This document shows, piece by piece, positions 49,907 through 59,287 of a stretch of 64,000 bases of DNA. Position numbers and translations under genes: made by a program. This DNA comes from an uncultured Holophagaceae bacterium (GTDB lineage: Bacteria > Acidobacteriota > Holophagae > Holophagales > Holophagaceae): positions 1 to 64,000 of the forward strand of contig CAISFO010000047.1 of the NCBI GenBank assembly GCA_903884655.1, in the 5' to 3' direction. Under the pieces are notes generated by a model, which saw only the letters and a program-made list of their open reading frames with translations, was not told the DNA's origin and made no database searches. How positions within the stretch are numbered: the stretch's first letter is position 1; each line of letters opens with the position of its first letter.

Positions 49907-51648
49907 AGCTTGCGACCTTCCTCCAGGATGTTCCCCCGGCGCGGCATCCGCTCTGGCGGGGGCTGGGCTGGGCCATGGTGGCCGGTACCCTCGGCTTCAC
50001 GGCGCGCTTCCTGATGACGGGCAACGAGGGCATGCCGGGACGCACGGTGGGAGGCGACGTGCTCTTCGGCGAAGGCACCCGTGGCAGCGTGGGCACCCTC
50101 ACTGAACAACTGGGCCCCAACCGCATGGTGCTGGCCTACAAGACCATCTCGGGAACGGAACAGGATCTGACCCTGGACCAGGTGACGGGCCACCTCGACG
50201 AGCAGGCGGGGCGATGGCGGATGGTGTCGCCCCAGGCTCATCGGAAGCTCGGCATCTGGACCCTGCGAGGACCCATGGACCTCCAGGTGATGCAGCCCGG
50301 CGACACCACCCTCCTGGGCCGTGGACGGATTGAGGAAGATGGGCCCGCCATCCGCTGGACCGGAGGGGAATGGGAGGGTCTGGCCCCGTTGCGCTGGGAG
50401 GCCCTGGAAGGCTCTTCCCGGGGCATCTGGAACCTGCCGACGGGCTGGCGCCGGGAGGCTGACGGCCACCTGCGGGTGGAGCATGGGCCCGTGCGCTGGC
50501 AGGCCCCCACCGATGGCTCCCCCGCCACCCTCCAGTCCATGGACGCGGATCGCCTGTGGGCGACGCCGGGCTTCCTCACGGGTCACCTGGAGGGTGTGAA
50601 GGCGCACCTGACGGAAGGTTCTCTCCAAGCCTCCGTGGCGGATCTGTCGCCGGACATGATCACCTGGCCGGGCCCCCTGTCCTTCCAGCGGGCCGATGGC
50701 TGGCAGGGCGATGCCCAGGGTGGCATCGCCCCTAGACCTGCACCAGGAGGCAGCTTCCAGCAGGTGGAACTGAGGAACTTCCGCGCCCACCGGACCCTGG
50801 CAAACGGCGTGGAGCAGCTCACGACGGACGGGGCGCGGTGGACGCCTGCAGGCCTGCGGCTCGAAGGCAACGTCGTCTGGGACCAGCCCGAAGATGGCCA
50901 GAAGCTCACCTTGAAGGCCCCGCGGGTGCTCATGCGGGAGGCTCCCGGGCGGGATCTTCCGGACACCCTGGCCATCGGCCAAGCCGTGGCGGAAGGCCAG
51001 GCCCTGCTCACCTGGGGCCGCCGGAGCCTGTCCTCTCCGCGCATCCTGGTGGAACGGAGCACCCGGAAATGGAAGCTCCAAAGCCCGGTGATGGGCCGCG
51101 GGGAGGATGGCACCTTCATCGGTGGGGCAGGGCAGGGCGATCCCCACGCCTGGACCATCGAGGGGCCCGTCCAGGTGAACCTCTTCATGGGCGGCACCCT
51201 CAGGGGCGCCCGGCTGATCTGGGAGCAGGCCCTGTGGACGCTCACTGGGCGGCCGGCGACCTGGAACCGCCTGCGGGAGCAGCTGTCCGGAACACGCATT
51301 GTGCGCTCCGGCGGGGTCATCGGGTTTCCGGAAGGACTGAGCGGCACCCTCGCCTCCCCGGATGGCGATCTCTTTGTCCGGGCCGATCAGGGCCAGAGCG
51401 AAGGCCAGCGCATCACCCTCCGGGGAAATGTGGAATGCCAAGGCCAGGGCTGGCGCCTGGCGGCGGACACACTCACCATCAGCCTTGGCTCTGACCGGTC
51501 GGTGACACTGGTCCAGGCTCAGGGCGCCGTGCTGCTGCGCGGGCGGCTGGGCGAAGGACAGGGTGAGTCCCTGGAACTGGAACCTGGCCCCCAGACTGTG
51601 CGGTGGCAGGGCCGGGTGCGCGGCAAGGGATCGGGCACTGGCTGGTGA
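49903..51648 (+). CDS. LptC/LptA-like lipopolysaccharide transport protein
   Basis: A 581-residue protein starting at a GTG that overlaps the recJ stop. A hydrophobic anchor (GWAMVAGTLGFTARFLM) near residue 25 is followed by an LptC-like N-terminal beta domain (TEQLGPNRMVLAYKTISGTEQDLTLDQVTGHLDE) and, in the C-terminal quarter, an OstA/LptA-like strand (GQRITLRGNVECQGQGWRLAADTLTISLG). In most Gram-negatives LptC (about 190 residues) and LptA (about 185) are separate. This single long gene, in a cluster with lptB, seems to carry both, with a long repetitive middle. It would bridge the inner membrane and the outer membrane for LPS. Confidence 0.72.
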   Translation: MKLATFLQDVPPARHPLWRGLGWAMVAGTLGFTARFLMTGNEGMPGRTVGGDVLFGEGTRGSVGTLTEQLGPNRMVLAYKTISGTEQDLTLDQVTGHLDEQAGRWRMVSPQAHRKLGIWTLRGPMDLQVMQPGDTTLLGRGRIEEDGPAIRWTGGEWEGLAPLRWEALEGSSRGIWNLPTGWRREADGHLRVEHGPVRWQAPTDGSPATLQSMDADRLWATPGFLTGHLEGVKAHLTEGSLQASVADLSPDMITWPGPLSFQRADGWQGDAQGGIAPRPAPGGSFQQVELRNFRAHRTLANGVEQLTTDGARWTPAGLRLEGNVVWDQPEDGQKLTLKAPRVLMREAPGRDLPDTLAIGQAVAEGQALLTWGRRSLSSPRILVERSTRKWKLQSPVMGRGEDGTFIGGAGQGDPHAWTIEGPVQVNLFMGGTLRGARLIWEQALWTLTGRPATWNRLREQLSGTRIVRSGGVIGFPEGLSGTLASPDGDLFVRADQGQSEGQRITLRGNVECQGQGWRLAADTLTISLGSDRSVTLVQAQGAVLLRGRLGEGQGESLELEPGPQTVRWQGRVRGKGSGTGW

Positions 51649-51699
51649 GGCTCTGGACATCTCGGGCATGATGGGGGACCCCTCGTAACAGGAGGCACC

Positions 51700-54600
51700 A
51701 TGCCCAGCTTTCTTGCTCCCCCTTTCTTGGCCTTCCTTCTGGCAGCGACCCCCTTCCTGGCCGCAGCAGCCAATGCCAAAGAGGAAGCTGCGACCGCCAA
51801 GGAGTCGCCCCTGGCTGCGCTGCCCTTCCGCAGCCTGGGCCCGGCCGTGACCTCAGGCCGGGTGGGGGATATCGCGGTTGATTTGGGCAGGCCAGCCACC
51901 TGGTATGTGGCGGCGGCGTCCGGCGGCGTGTGGAAAACTGTGAATGGCGGTACCACCTGGACGCCCATCTTCGACAAAGAGGGCTCGTTCTCCATCGGCT
52001 GCGTCACGCTCGACCCCCGGAACGCCAACACCGTCTGGGTGGGCACGGGCGAGAACAATTCCCAGCGTTCCGTGGCCTATGGCGACGGTGTCTACCGGAG
52101 CCTGGATGGCGGAAAGAACTGGGAGAACCTGGGCCTGAAGGCCAGCGAGCACATTGCCAAGATCCTGGTGGATCCCCGGAGCAGCCAGGTGGTGTTCGTG
52201 GCCGCCCAGGGCCCGCTCTGGAAGGAAGGCGGCGACCGCGGGCTCTACAAGTCCACGGATGGCGGCAAGAGCTGGAAGGCCGTGCTCACGGTGGACGCGC
52301 ACACCGGCGTGACGGATGTGGTCATGGACCCCCGCAATCCCGATGTCCTGATCGCCGCGACCTACCAGCGCCGCCGCCACGTGTGGGGCATGCTGGATGG
52401 CGGCCCCGGCAGCGGCATCCACAAAAGCACCGATGGCGGTCTTACCTGGACTCCCTTGAAGGAAGGCCTACCGAAAGAGCACCTGGGGCGCATCGGCCTG
52501 GCCATTCCTTTGGGCGAACCCGATACGGTCTACGCCACCATCGAGGCCGCCAACAAGGCGGGCGGCTTCTTCCGCAGTCTGGATGGTGGCCAGACCTGGG
52601 AGCGGCGCAGCGAGCAGGTGTCCGGGGCGGCCCAGTACTACCAGGAGCTCTTCTGCGATCCGAACGACCCCAAACGCGTCTACAGCATGGATACCTGGAT
52701 GCAGGTGACCGAGGACGGTGGCAAGACCTGGCGCAAGGTGGGGGAGGCCTTCAAGCACGTGGACAACCACGCGCTGTGGATCGACCCGGCCCAAACCGAC
52801 CACCTGGTCTCCGGCTGCGATGGTGGGGTCTATGAAAGCCGCGACCGGGGCGCCACCTGGGAGTTCAAGGCCAACCTGCCCATCATCCAGTACTACCGGG
52901 TAGCCGTGGATAACGCGCAGCCCTTCTACAACATCTATGGCGGCACTCAGGACAACTACTCCATGGGTGGCCCCAGCCGCACTCGGAACCTGCATGGCTC
53001 CACCGGTTTCGACTGGTACGTGACCCAGGGTGGGGATGGCTTCTACAGCCAGGTGGATCCCGACGATCCCAACACGGTGTATTCCGAAAGCCAGTACGGC
53101 GGACTGGCGCGGTTCGACCGTCGCACCGGCGAAGGGGTGGACATCCAGCCCAAACCGGCTCCGGGCGGGGAGCCCTTGAAGTGGAACTGGGATTCGCCTC
53201 TGATGATCAGTCCACACCATGGCCAGCGGCTCTATTTCGCCGCGCAGGAACTCTTCCGCAGCGACGACCGGGGCAACAGCTGGACGGCGGTGAGTCCGGA
53301 TCTGACGCGGAAGATCGATCGCAGCCGTCTGAAGATCATGGACAAGGTCTGGAGCGTGGATGCGGTGGCCCGCAACATGTCCACCAGCTTCTTCGGGAAC
53401 ATCGTCGCCTTCCATGAAAGCCCCAAGATCGAAGGACTGCTTTACGTGGGCACGGATGACGGTCTCATCCAGATCAGCGAGGATGGCGGCAAGGCCTGGC
53501 GCAAGGTGGACCGCTTCCCGGGCGTGCCGGACCTCGCCTATGTCTCGTGCCTGCAGGCCAGCCCCCACCAGGCCGACACGGTGTACGCGGCCTTCGACAA
53601 CCACAAGACCGGCGATTTCCGGCCCCTCCTGCTGCGCTCCCGCGACCGGGGCCGGAGCTGGGCATCCATCTCCGGAAACTTGCCGGAGCGGGGCAGCGTC
53701 TACACCCTGCGGGAGGATCCGGCGCGGGAAGGCCTGCTCTACTGCGGCACCGAATTCGGCCTCTTCTTCAGCCTGGACGCGGGGAAGGTCTGGTCGAAGT
53801 TCAAGGAGCTGCCCACCATCGCCATCAAGGACCTGGCCATCCAGGCCCGGGAAGGCGATCTGGTGGCGGGCACCTTCGGCCGCGGGTTCTATATCCTCGA
53901 TGACCTCACGCCCCTGCGGGAAGCCCGGGCGGAGCTGCTGGAGCGGGAGGCCCACCTCTTCGGCCTCAGGCCCGCCCTGGCCTACGTGCCGGCAGTGCCA
54001 TTGGGCGGTCCCGGGAAATCCTTCCAGGGCGATGCGCTGTTCCTGTCGCCGAACCCGCCCTTCGGCGCGGTGTTCACCTATCACGTGAAGACTGAGCCCA
54101 AGACCCTGAAGAAGCAGCGGCAGGACAAGGAGCAGGAGGCCATCAAGGCCGCCCAGGATCCAGCCGTGCCTGCCTGGGAGGCCCTGAGAGCCGAGGACCG
54201 CGAGCTGCCGCCCAGCGTGGTGCTCACCATCAGCGCACCCGATGGCCAGGTGGTGCGGCGCCTCACCGACAAGCCCGGGAAGGGGCTCCATCGGATCGCC
54301 TGGGATCTGCGTCTCCAGGATCCTGCCCCCATCAAGCTGAAGGAACCCACTGAGCGCGATCCCTGGGACTCCGGCCCTCGCGGCGCCCTGGCTGTGCCGG
54401 GCCGCTACCAGGCCAGTCTGGCTTGGCAGGTGGACGGTGTGTTGAGGCCCGTGGCAGGACCGGTCGCCTTCGATGTGAAGCCGCTGGATGCGGATCGGCT
54501 CAGCCCCGCCCAGTGGTCCGAATTCAGTGCGTTCTGCGTCCGCATGGGCGAAGATCAGCGCCGGGCCATGGCCGCTTCCGAGCGCCTGAAGGAGATCCAG

Positions 54601-54972
54601 GAGCGGCTGGATCACGTCATGAAGGCCCTGCTGGAAACCCCCACCCTGGATGGCGCCCGGCTGGCTCAGGGACGGAAGCTCCATGGTGAGCTCAAGGACC
54701 TGCGCGACCAGCTGAGTGGCGATGCCACTGTGGCCGCCCGTCAGGAGCCGACCCTGCCTGGCATCCTCGATCGCATCGAGGCAGTCACGGGCAGCGTGTG
54801 GGGCACCACCCAGTTGCCTACCGCCACCCAGCGGCAGAATCTGGCCTGGGCCGAGGAGGGCCTGAAGGCTGTGGATGCCAGGTTCGAGCAAGCCCTGACT
54901 GGGCTGAGGGCCCTGGAGGATGCCCTCGACGCAGCCAAAGCGCCCCATACCCCCGGCCGTGCCACGCATTAA
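51700..54972 (+). CDS. VPS10/sortilin-type beta-propeller exported protein
   Basis: A 1090-residue secreted protein. A signal peptide (about residues 1-25) is followed by a large propeller with repeats of the BNR/Asp-box type: S/T-x-D-G-G-x-x-W (VWKTVNGGTTWTP, VYRSLDGGKNWEN, LYKSTDGGKSWKA, IHKSTDGGLTWTP, FFRSLDGGQTWER, LFRSDDRGNSWTA, LIQISEDGGKAWRK and others). This matches the VPS10/sortilin-related glycosidase-like proteins of unknown substrate, common in Acidobacteria and Bacteroidetes. The C-terminal 250 residues include a FlgD-type VVLTISAPDGQVVRRL and a helical tail. It sits between the LptC/A-like gene and lptB. Confidence 0.85.
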   Translation: MPSFLAPPFLAFLLAATPFLAAAANAKEEAATAKESPLAALPFRSLGPAVTSGRVGDIAVDLGRPATWYVAAASGGVWKTVNGGTTWTPIFDKEGSFSIGCVTLDPRNANTVWVGTGENNSQRSVAYGDGVYRSLDGGKNWENLGLKASEHIAKILVDPRSSQVVFVAAQGPLWKEGGDRGLYKSTDGGKSWKAVLTVDAHTGVTDVVMDPRNPDVLIAATYQRRRHVWGMLDGGPGSGIHKSTDGGLTWTPLKEGLPKEHLGRIGLAIPLGEPDTVYATIEAANKAGGFFRSLDGGQTWERRSEQVSGAAQYYQELFCDPNDPKRVYSMDTWMQVTEDGGKTWRKVGEAFKHVDNHALWIDPAQTDHLVSGCDGGVYESRDRGATWEFKANLPIIQYYRVAVDNAQPFYNIYGGTQDNYSMGGPSRTRNLHGSTGFDWYVTQGGDGFYSQVDPDDPNTVYSESQYGGLARFDRRTGEGVDIQPKPAPGGEPLKWNWDSPLMISPHHGQRLYFAAQELFRSDDRGNSWTAVSPDLTRKIDRSRLKIMDKVWSVDAVARNMSTSFFGNIVAFHESPKIEGLLYVGTDDGLIQISEDGGKAWRKVDRFPGVPDLAYVSCLQASPHQADTVYAAFDNHKTGDFRPLLLRSRDRGRSWASISGNLPERGSVYTLREDPAREGLLYCGTEFGLFFSLDAGKVWSKFKELPTIAIKDLAIQAREGDLVAGTFGRGFYILDDLTPLREARAELLEREAHLFGLRPALAYVPAVPLGGPGKSFQGDALFLSPNPPFGAVFTYHVKTEPKTLKKQRQDKEQEAIKAAQDPAVPAWEALRAEDRELPPSVVLTISAPDGQVVRRLTDKPGKGLHRIAWDLRLQDPAPIKLKEPTERDPWDSGPRGALAVPGRYQASLAWQVDGVLRPVAGPVAFDVKPLDADRLSPAQWSEFSAFCVRMGEDQRRAMAASERLKEIQERLDHVMKALLETPTLDGARLAQGRKLHGELKDLRDQLSGDATVAARQEPTLPGILDRIEAVTGSVWGTTQLPTATQRQNLAWAEEGLKAVDARFEQALTGLRALEDALDAAKAPHTPGRATH

Positions 54973-55050
54973 AAGGCTTTTCTCCCGCGCGGCGGTCACG
55001 GCGCGCGCGACCCGGCGCGATCATGCAGTCAAGTATGTTCTGATAGAACC

Positions 55051-55788
55051 ATGACTGAGCAAGCCCCGTGCCTTGAGGCCGTGAACCTCCAGAAACGCTA
55101 TGGCGACCGCACCGTGGTGCGGGATGTGAGCCTGTCTGTGGGCACGGGTGAAGTGGTGGGCCTGCTGGGACCCAACGGGGCCGGGAAGACCACCACGTTC
55201 TACATGGTCGTGGGGGTGGAGGCGCCTGACCAGGGCAGCATTCGCTGGCTGGGCCGGGATGTGACGGCCCTGCCCATGCACCGCCGGGCCCGGCTAGGCA
55301 TCGGCTACCTGGCCCAGGAATCGAGCGTATTCCGAGGCCTGACGGTCTGGGAGAACCTGCTGGCCCTGGGGGAGCTCCAGCCCATCCCGAAGGCCCAGCA
55401 GAATGAGCGATGCGAGCACCTCCTGGCGGATTTCCATCTGGAGAAAGTTCGCGACACCCTCGGCATGAGCCTTTCCGGTGGGGAGCGGCGGCGCTGCGAG
55501 TTGGCCCGGGCCCTGGTGACCGAGCCGCGCATCATGCTGCTGGATGAGCCCTTTGCGGGTGTCGACCCCAAGTCCGTGCTGGAGATCCAGGGGCTTATCG
55601 GTGACCTCAAGAAGCGGGGCATCGGCGTACTGATCACCGACCACAATGTTCGGGAGACCTTGCAGATCGCCGACCGCGCCTATATCTTGGCGGACGGGAT
55701 GATCATGAAAAACGGCTTGCCCCATGAGATCGCAGAGGATCCGGATATCCGCCGGGTCTACTTGGGCGACCGGTTCAGGCTCGACTGA
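55051..55788 (+). CDS. lptB: LPS export ABC transporter ATP-binding protein LptB
   Basis: A 245-residue ABC ATPase that powers LPS extraction by LptFG. Walker A is GPNGAGKTTTFYMV near residue 38, the Q-loop is YLAQESSVFRGLTVWENLLALGE, the signature LSGGERRRCELARAL, Walker B IMLLDEPFAGVDP and the switch His TDHNVRETL. These phrases are strongly conserved in LptB. The rpoN ATG overlaps its TGA (TGATG), the classic lptB-rpoN arrangement. Confidence 0.95.
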   Translation: MTEQAPCLEAVNLQKRYGDRTVVRDVSLSVGTGEVVGLLGPNGAGKTTTFYMVVGVEAPDQGSIRWLGRDVTALPMHRRARLGIGYLAQESSVFRGLTVWENLLALGELQPIPKAQQNERCEHLLADFHLEKVRDTLGMSLSGGERRRCELARALVTEPRIMLLDEPFAGVDPKSVLEIQGLIGDLKKRGIGVLITDHNVRETLQIADRAYILADGMIMKNGLPHEIAEDPDIRRVYLGDRFRLD

Positions 55789-57356
55789 TGGCGGCCGGAC
55801 CTTTCCTCTCGCATCGCCTGGCCCAGAGCCAGACGCTGGCACTCACGCCGGCCATGCAGCTGAAGCTCAAGCTGTGGCAGATGAACCTCCAGGAACTGTC
55901 CCAGACCATCGAGCGGGAGCTGGAGGACAATCCGCTGCTGGAGCTGGCCGAAGACAGTGACGAGGTGCCGACCCTCGAGGCCATCGAGGAGGGCCGGGAT
56001 TCCGATGTCACTGAAGGTTCTGCCGAGCAGATGTCCGATGCCGGTGAACTGCCCGAGGGGGTGGACACCGTGGATCTTGGACCCATCCTGGATGCGGCGG
56101 GCGAGATGAACCCGGAAGGCGACTTGGAGAAATTCACGGAAGAGGGCGTGGCCCAAGTACAGGAAACCGAGCTGGGTGCAGAGAACAGCTGGGATCAGGA
56201 TCTGCCCCGGACCAGCAATCTCCCCGAGGAAGACCGGTTGTCCTGGGAGGACCGGTTGAGCGCCGTGGAATCCCTCCAGGACCACCTGCTGGGGCAGCTG
56301 TACGAAACCCTGGAGCACGAAGATCCCCGGGCACCCCTGGTGGAACGGCTTATCGACCGGATGGACCCCAAGGGGTTCCTGCGGATGGATCCGGACCAGC
56401 CCTCCCTGGAGGCGACCCCAGCCAAGCTGGCCGCCGACCTGGGGGTGACCGAGGAGGCCCTTCGCGCAGCCCTGGATGTGCTGCAGGAATTCGACCCCTC
56501 CGGGGTCGGCTGCTTCACCGTGCAGGAATGCCTGCTGCTGCAGCTGCGCCATGCCGGGGCCGAACCCGACGACTTGGCCGTGCGCATCATCCAGGACTTC
56601 ACGGAGCTGCTCTCCCAGCGGGACAGTGGCAGGCTGCGGCGGGCGCTGGCCTGTTCCGACGAAGAGCTCGCCCTGGCCATGGAGCAGCTCAAGCACCTCA
56701 ACCCATCCCCCGGCCGGGCTTTCGATCCCGATGGCGAGCGCGTGGTGAAGCCGGATGTGGTGGTGCTCAAGGGTGAGGACGGCCACTGGAAGGTCTACCT
56801 CAATGACGAGGGCCTGCCGCGCCTTCGCGTGAACGGGGAATACCCGCGCTTCATGGCCTCCAGCGAAGCCAAGTGTGACAAGGACTTCATCCGGGAGCGC
56901 TTCCGCAGCGCCCGGGACTTCATCCGCGGCGTCGAGGACCGGAATCGCACGGTACTGCGGGTCTCGGCCCAGATCGTGGAACTCCAGAAGGAATTCATCG
57001 AGCACGGCATCGAAAGCCTGCGCCCCATGGTGCTTCGGGATGTAGCCGAAGCCACCGGGTTCCATGAAAGCACCATCAGCCGGGTGGTGAAGGCCAAGAC
57101 GATCCACACGCCCCAGGGCCTCTTCGACCTGAACTACTTCTTCTCGGCCCGTCCAAAGGATTCCGATGTCTCCGCCACCGTGGTGAAACACCGCATCAAG
57201 GCCTTCGTGCAGGCCGAGGATATCGCCAAGCCGCTCTCCGACGAAGCCATCGCCAGCCTATTGGAACGGGATGGCATCAAAGTGGCTCGGCGGACAGTGA
57301 ACAAGTACCGGGAGGAGTTGAAGATTCCTCCAGCTTCCCAGCGCCGACGCCGATAA
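55788..57356 (+). CDS. rpoN: RNA polymerase sigma-54 factor
   Basis: A 522-residue sigma-54. The N-terminal activator-interacting region (FLSHRLAQSQTLALTPAMQLKLKLWQMNLQEL) is Gln/Leu-rich as usual, an acidic spacer follows, and the core-binding part has DPKGFLRMD and LQEFDPSGVG. The C-terminal helix-turn-helix HESTISRVVKAKTIHTPQGLF and the RpoN box ARRTVNKYREEL near residue 505 recognise -24/-12 promoters. A sigma-54 promoter before gabD and an enhancer-binding protein gene are found in this window. One base overlaps lptB; hpf follows 53 bases later. Confidence 0.97.
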   Translation: MAAGPFLSHRLAQSQTLALTPAMQLKLKLWQMNLQELSQTIERELEDNPLLELAEDSDEVPTLEAIEEGRDSDVTEGSAEQMSDAGELPEGVDTVDLGPILDAAGEMNPEGDLEKFTEEGVAQVQETELGAENSWDQDLPRTSNLPEEDRLSWEDRLSAVESLQDHLLGQLYETLEHEDPRAPLVERLIDRMDPKGFLRMDPDQPSLEATPAKLAADLGVTEEALRAALDVLQEFDPSGVGCFTVQECLLLQLRHAGAEPDDLAVRIIQDFTELLSQRDSGRLRRALACSDEELALAMEQLKHLNPSPGRAFDPDGERVVKPDVVVLKGEDGHWKVYLNDEGLPRLRVNGEYPRFMASSEAKCDKDFIRERFRSARDFIRGVEDRNRTVLRVSAQIVELQKEFIEHGIESLRPMVLRDVAEATGFHESTISRVVKAKTIHTPQGLFDLNYFFSARPKDSDVSATVVKHRIKAFVQAEDIAKPLSDEAIASLLERDGIKVARRTVNKYREELKIPPASQRRRR

Positions 57357-57409
57357 ACGGGTCGGACTCACATGTTCCGGGCCACCCGGCCCTTTCCAGG
57401 AGTGTTCCC

Positions 57410-57736
57410 ATGAAGGTCAACTACACCGGCCGCCACATGGAGCTCACCGAGCCCCTGAAGCAGTACACCAAGGAGCGGCTGGACAAGATGGCCACCTATC
57501 TGGATGACATCATCGATGTGCACGTGATCCTGAGCGTGGAGAAGCATCGGCACGCGGCCGAGATCACACTCAAGACCCGGGCCAGCGCCTTCGTGGCCTC
57601 CGCCACCACCGACGACATGTACACCAGCATCAACCAGGCGGTCGAGAAACTGGATGCCCAGGCGCACAAGCAGCAGGGCAAGCGCCACACCCGTCCCCAC
57701 GAGAGCCTGAAGGCCGGTGTTGTCGAAGAACCGTGA
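57410..57736 (+). CDS. hpf: Ribosome hibernation-promoting factor (short form)
   Basis: A 108-residue protein that binds the 30S subunit and silences ribosomes in stationary phase. The sequence opens MKVNYTGRHMELTEPLKQYTKERLDKMATYLDDIIDVHVIL and continues with VEKHRHAAEITLKTRASAFVASATTDDMYTSINQAVEKLDAQ, diagnostic of the short HPF/YfiA form. It is the usual follower of rpoN. The ribosome site CAGGAG is upstream of the ATG at 57410. Confidence 0.95.
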   Translation: MKVNYTGRHMELTEPLKQYTKERLDKMATYLDDIIDVHVILSVEKHRHAAEITLKTRASAFVASATTDDMYTSINQAVEKLDAQAHKQQGKRHTRPHESLKAGVVEEP

Positions 57737-57750
57737 TTTCTACTTTCCCA

Positions 57751-57779
57751 GCAGAGGCGGCCCTTTCGGGCCGCCTCTG
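57751..57779 (+). terminator. GC hairpin after hpf
   Basis: CAGAGGCGGCCC-tttc-GGGCCGCCTCTG: a 12-base stem. It is not followed by a U-run, so it may stabilise the 3' end or act as a weak terminator. Confidence 0.5.
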
Positions 57780-57842
57780 GCATTGAACGGCAGGGGTGGG
57801 AACCCCTGCCAAACGCGCTATCCTAGAGGTTCGGAGACCGTC

Positions 57843-58007
57843 ATGCCCGATCCCACGCATCTCTATGCCCCCAAGACCTGCACCGATCCCACTCAGATCT
57901 GCGAGAAGTGCCGCTGCGCCTACACTCTGGAGCACTTCCAGCATGGCGTCGATGGCCAGGAGTGCGTCTGCCGGCGCTGCCTCCAGGTGATGGGGTACAA
58001 GGTCTAG
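57843..58007 (+). CDS. Small Cys-rich (zinc-ribbon-like) protein
   Basis: A 54-residue protein with four main cysteines in two pairs: CEKC near residues 20-23 and CVCRRC near 41-46, plus one more at residue 13. This could bind zinc as a ribbon. The ATG at 57843 has GGAG upstream, and its stop precedes the mqnC ATG by two bases, so they are co-translated. The family is not recognised. Confidence 0.6.
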   Translation: MPDPTHLYAPKTCTDPTQICEKCRCAYTLEHFQHGVDGQECVCRRCLQVMGYKV

Positions 58008-58009
58008 GC

Positions 58010-59110
58010 ATGACCCCCATCCTTGCCACTGCCGAGGAGGTCCTCCATGGCGTGATCCAGGGACGGCGGATCTCCGCGGCGGAAGCGACTCTGCTCCTGG
58101 AGCAGGCGGAGCTGCCGGATTTGGCCGTGGCCGCCACGGCTGTCCGGGACCGCCACAACGATTCCCGCCGGGCCAGCTACGTGATCGACCGCAACGTCAA
58201 CTACACGGACGTCTGCAACGTCTACTGCACGTTTTGCGCCTTCTACCACAAGCCTGGCGACAGCCGGGGCTACGTGCTCACGCGGGAGCAGCTCAAGCAG
58301 AAGGCGGAGGAGACCCGTGCCCTCGGCGGCACCGGCTTCCTGCTCCAGGGCGGCGTGAATCCGGACCTGCCCTGGGACTACTACCTGGATCTTGTGAGGT
58401 ATCTGAACCAGGACCTGGGCATCTGGGTCCACGGGTTCTCGCCGGTGGAAATCCAGATGATGGCGAAATTGAGCGGCCAGACGCTCCGCAAGACCATTGC
58501 GGACCTGCGCGAGGCCGGGCTCGGTTCCATCCCTGGTGGTGGCGCGGAGATCCTGGTGGACCGCATCCGGAAGAAGATCGCGCCCCTGAAGGGAGGCCGC
58601 GAGAAGTGGCTGGAGGTCATGGAAGCCGCCCACGAGGAGGGCTTGAAGACCACGGGCACCATGATGTTCGGCATCACCGAGACCCTGGCCGAGCGCATCG
58701 AGCACCTGGAGGCCTTGCGAGACCAGCAGGACCAGGCGCTGGTCCGGGCAAACGGCGGCGGCTACACGGCCTTTGCCGCCTGGCCCTTCCAGAGCGGCCA
58801 CACGCCCTGGGAAGGCAAGGTGCCCAAACCCACAGACGTTGAGTACCTGCGTGCCATCGCCGTGGCCCGCATCTTCCTGGACAACTTCCAGCACATCCAG
58901 AGTTCCTGGGTCACCATGGGCCGCAAGACCGGCCAGCTGGCCCTGCACTACGGCTGCGACGACATGGGCAGTCTCATGCTGGAAGAGAACGTCGTCAGCG
59001 CCGCGGGCACCTGCTACAGCGTCAACAAGGACGAGATGGACCGCATGATCCGCGCTGCGGGCTATGAGCCATGGCAGCGGGACAACATCTACGGGGAAAT
59101 CGGGATCTGA
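58010..59110 (+). CDS. mqnC: Cyclic dehypoxanthinyl futalosine synthase
   Basis: A 366-residue radical SAM enzyme that cyclises dehypoxanthine futalosine in the futalosine route to menaquinone. The iron-sulfur motif is CNVYCTFCAFY near residues 66-76; family phrases are GTGFLLQGGVNPDLPWDYYLDLVRYL, GLGSIPGGGAEIL, KTTGTMMFGI and the C-terminal CDDMGSLMLEENVVSAAG. It would supply the menaquinone used by the quinol-oxidising cytochromes upstream. The other mqn genes are not in this window. Start ATG at 58010 lies two bases after the small Cys-rich gene. Confidence 0.95.
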   Translation: MTPILATAEEVLHGVIQGRRISAAEATLLLEQAELPDLAVAATAVRDRHNDSRRASYVIDRNVNYTDVCNVYCTFCAFYHKPGDSRGYVLTREQLKQKAEETRALGGTGFLLQGGVNPDLPWDYYLDLVRYLNQDLGIWVHGFSPVEIQMMAKLSGQTLRKTIADLREAGLGSIPGGGAEILVDRIRKKIAPLKGGREKWLEVMEAAHEEGLKTTGTMMFGITETLAERIEHLEALRDQQDQALVRANGGGYTAFAAWPFQSGHTPWEGKVPKPTDVEYLRAIAVARIFLDNFQHIQSSWVTMGRKTGQLALHYGCDDMGSLMLEENVVSAAGTCYSVNKDEMDRMIRAAGYEPWQRDNIYGEIGI

Positions 59111-59160
59111 GCCACAGCGCACCTCGAACTTGATCCGAACCCTGGCCACAAATTCCAAAT

Positions 59161-59186
59161 TGCATCAGTGATGCATTGATGCATAA
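59161..59186 (+). promoter_or_regulatory. Palindromes before the sigma-54 regulator gene
   Basis: TGCATCA-g-TGATGCA (59161-59175), a perfect 7-1-7 palindrome, overlapped by TTGATGCATAA. It lies about 110 bases before the regulator start and shares the TGCAT/ATGCA core with sites upstream of gabD, so it may be the regulator's own binding site. Confidence 0.45.
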
Positions 59187-59287
59187 TTAGACAACCTTGG
59201 TTTCCCTACGCCTCCCTGTCGGCCAGAGCCTCTGAGCTCTTGGCTGACCTTGGTATAAGCGCAAGCCTTGATCCGGTGGAGTTTGTC

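Noticed and set aside
55003-55030. Similarity of CGGCGCGATCATGCAGTCAAG to part of 1-237
   Set aside because: Only about 20 bases with mismatches, too short to call a repeat family without a genome-wide search.
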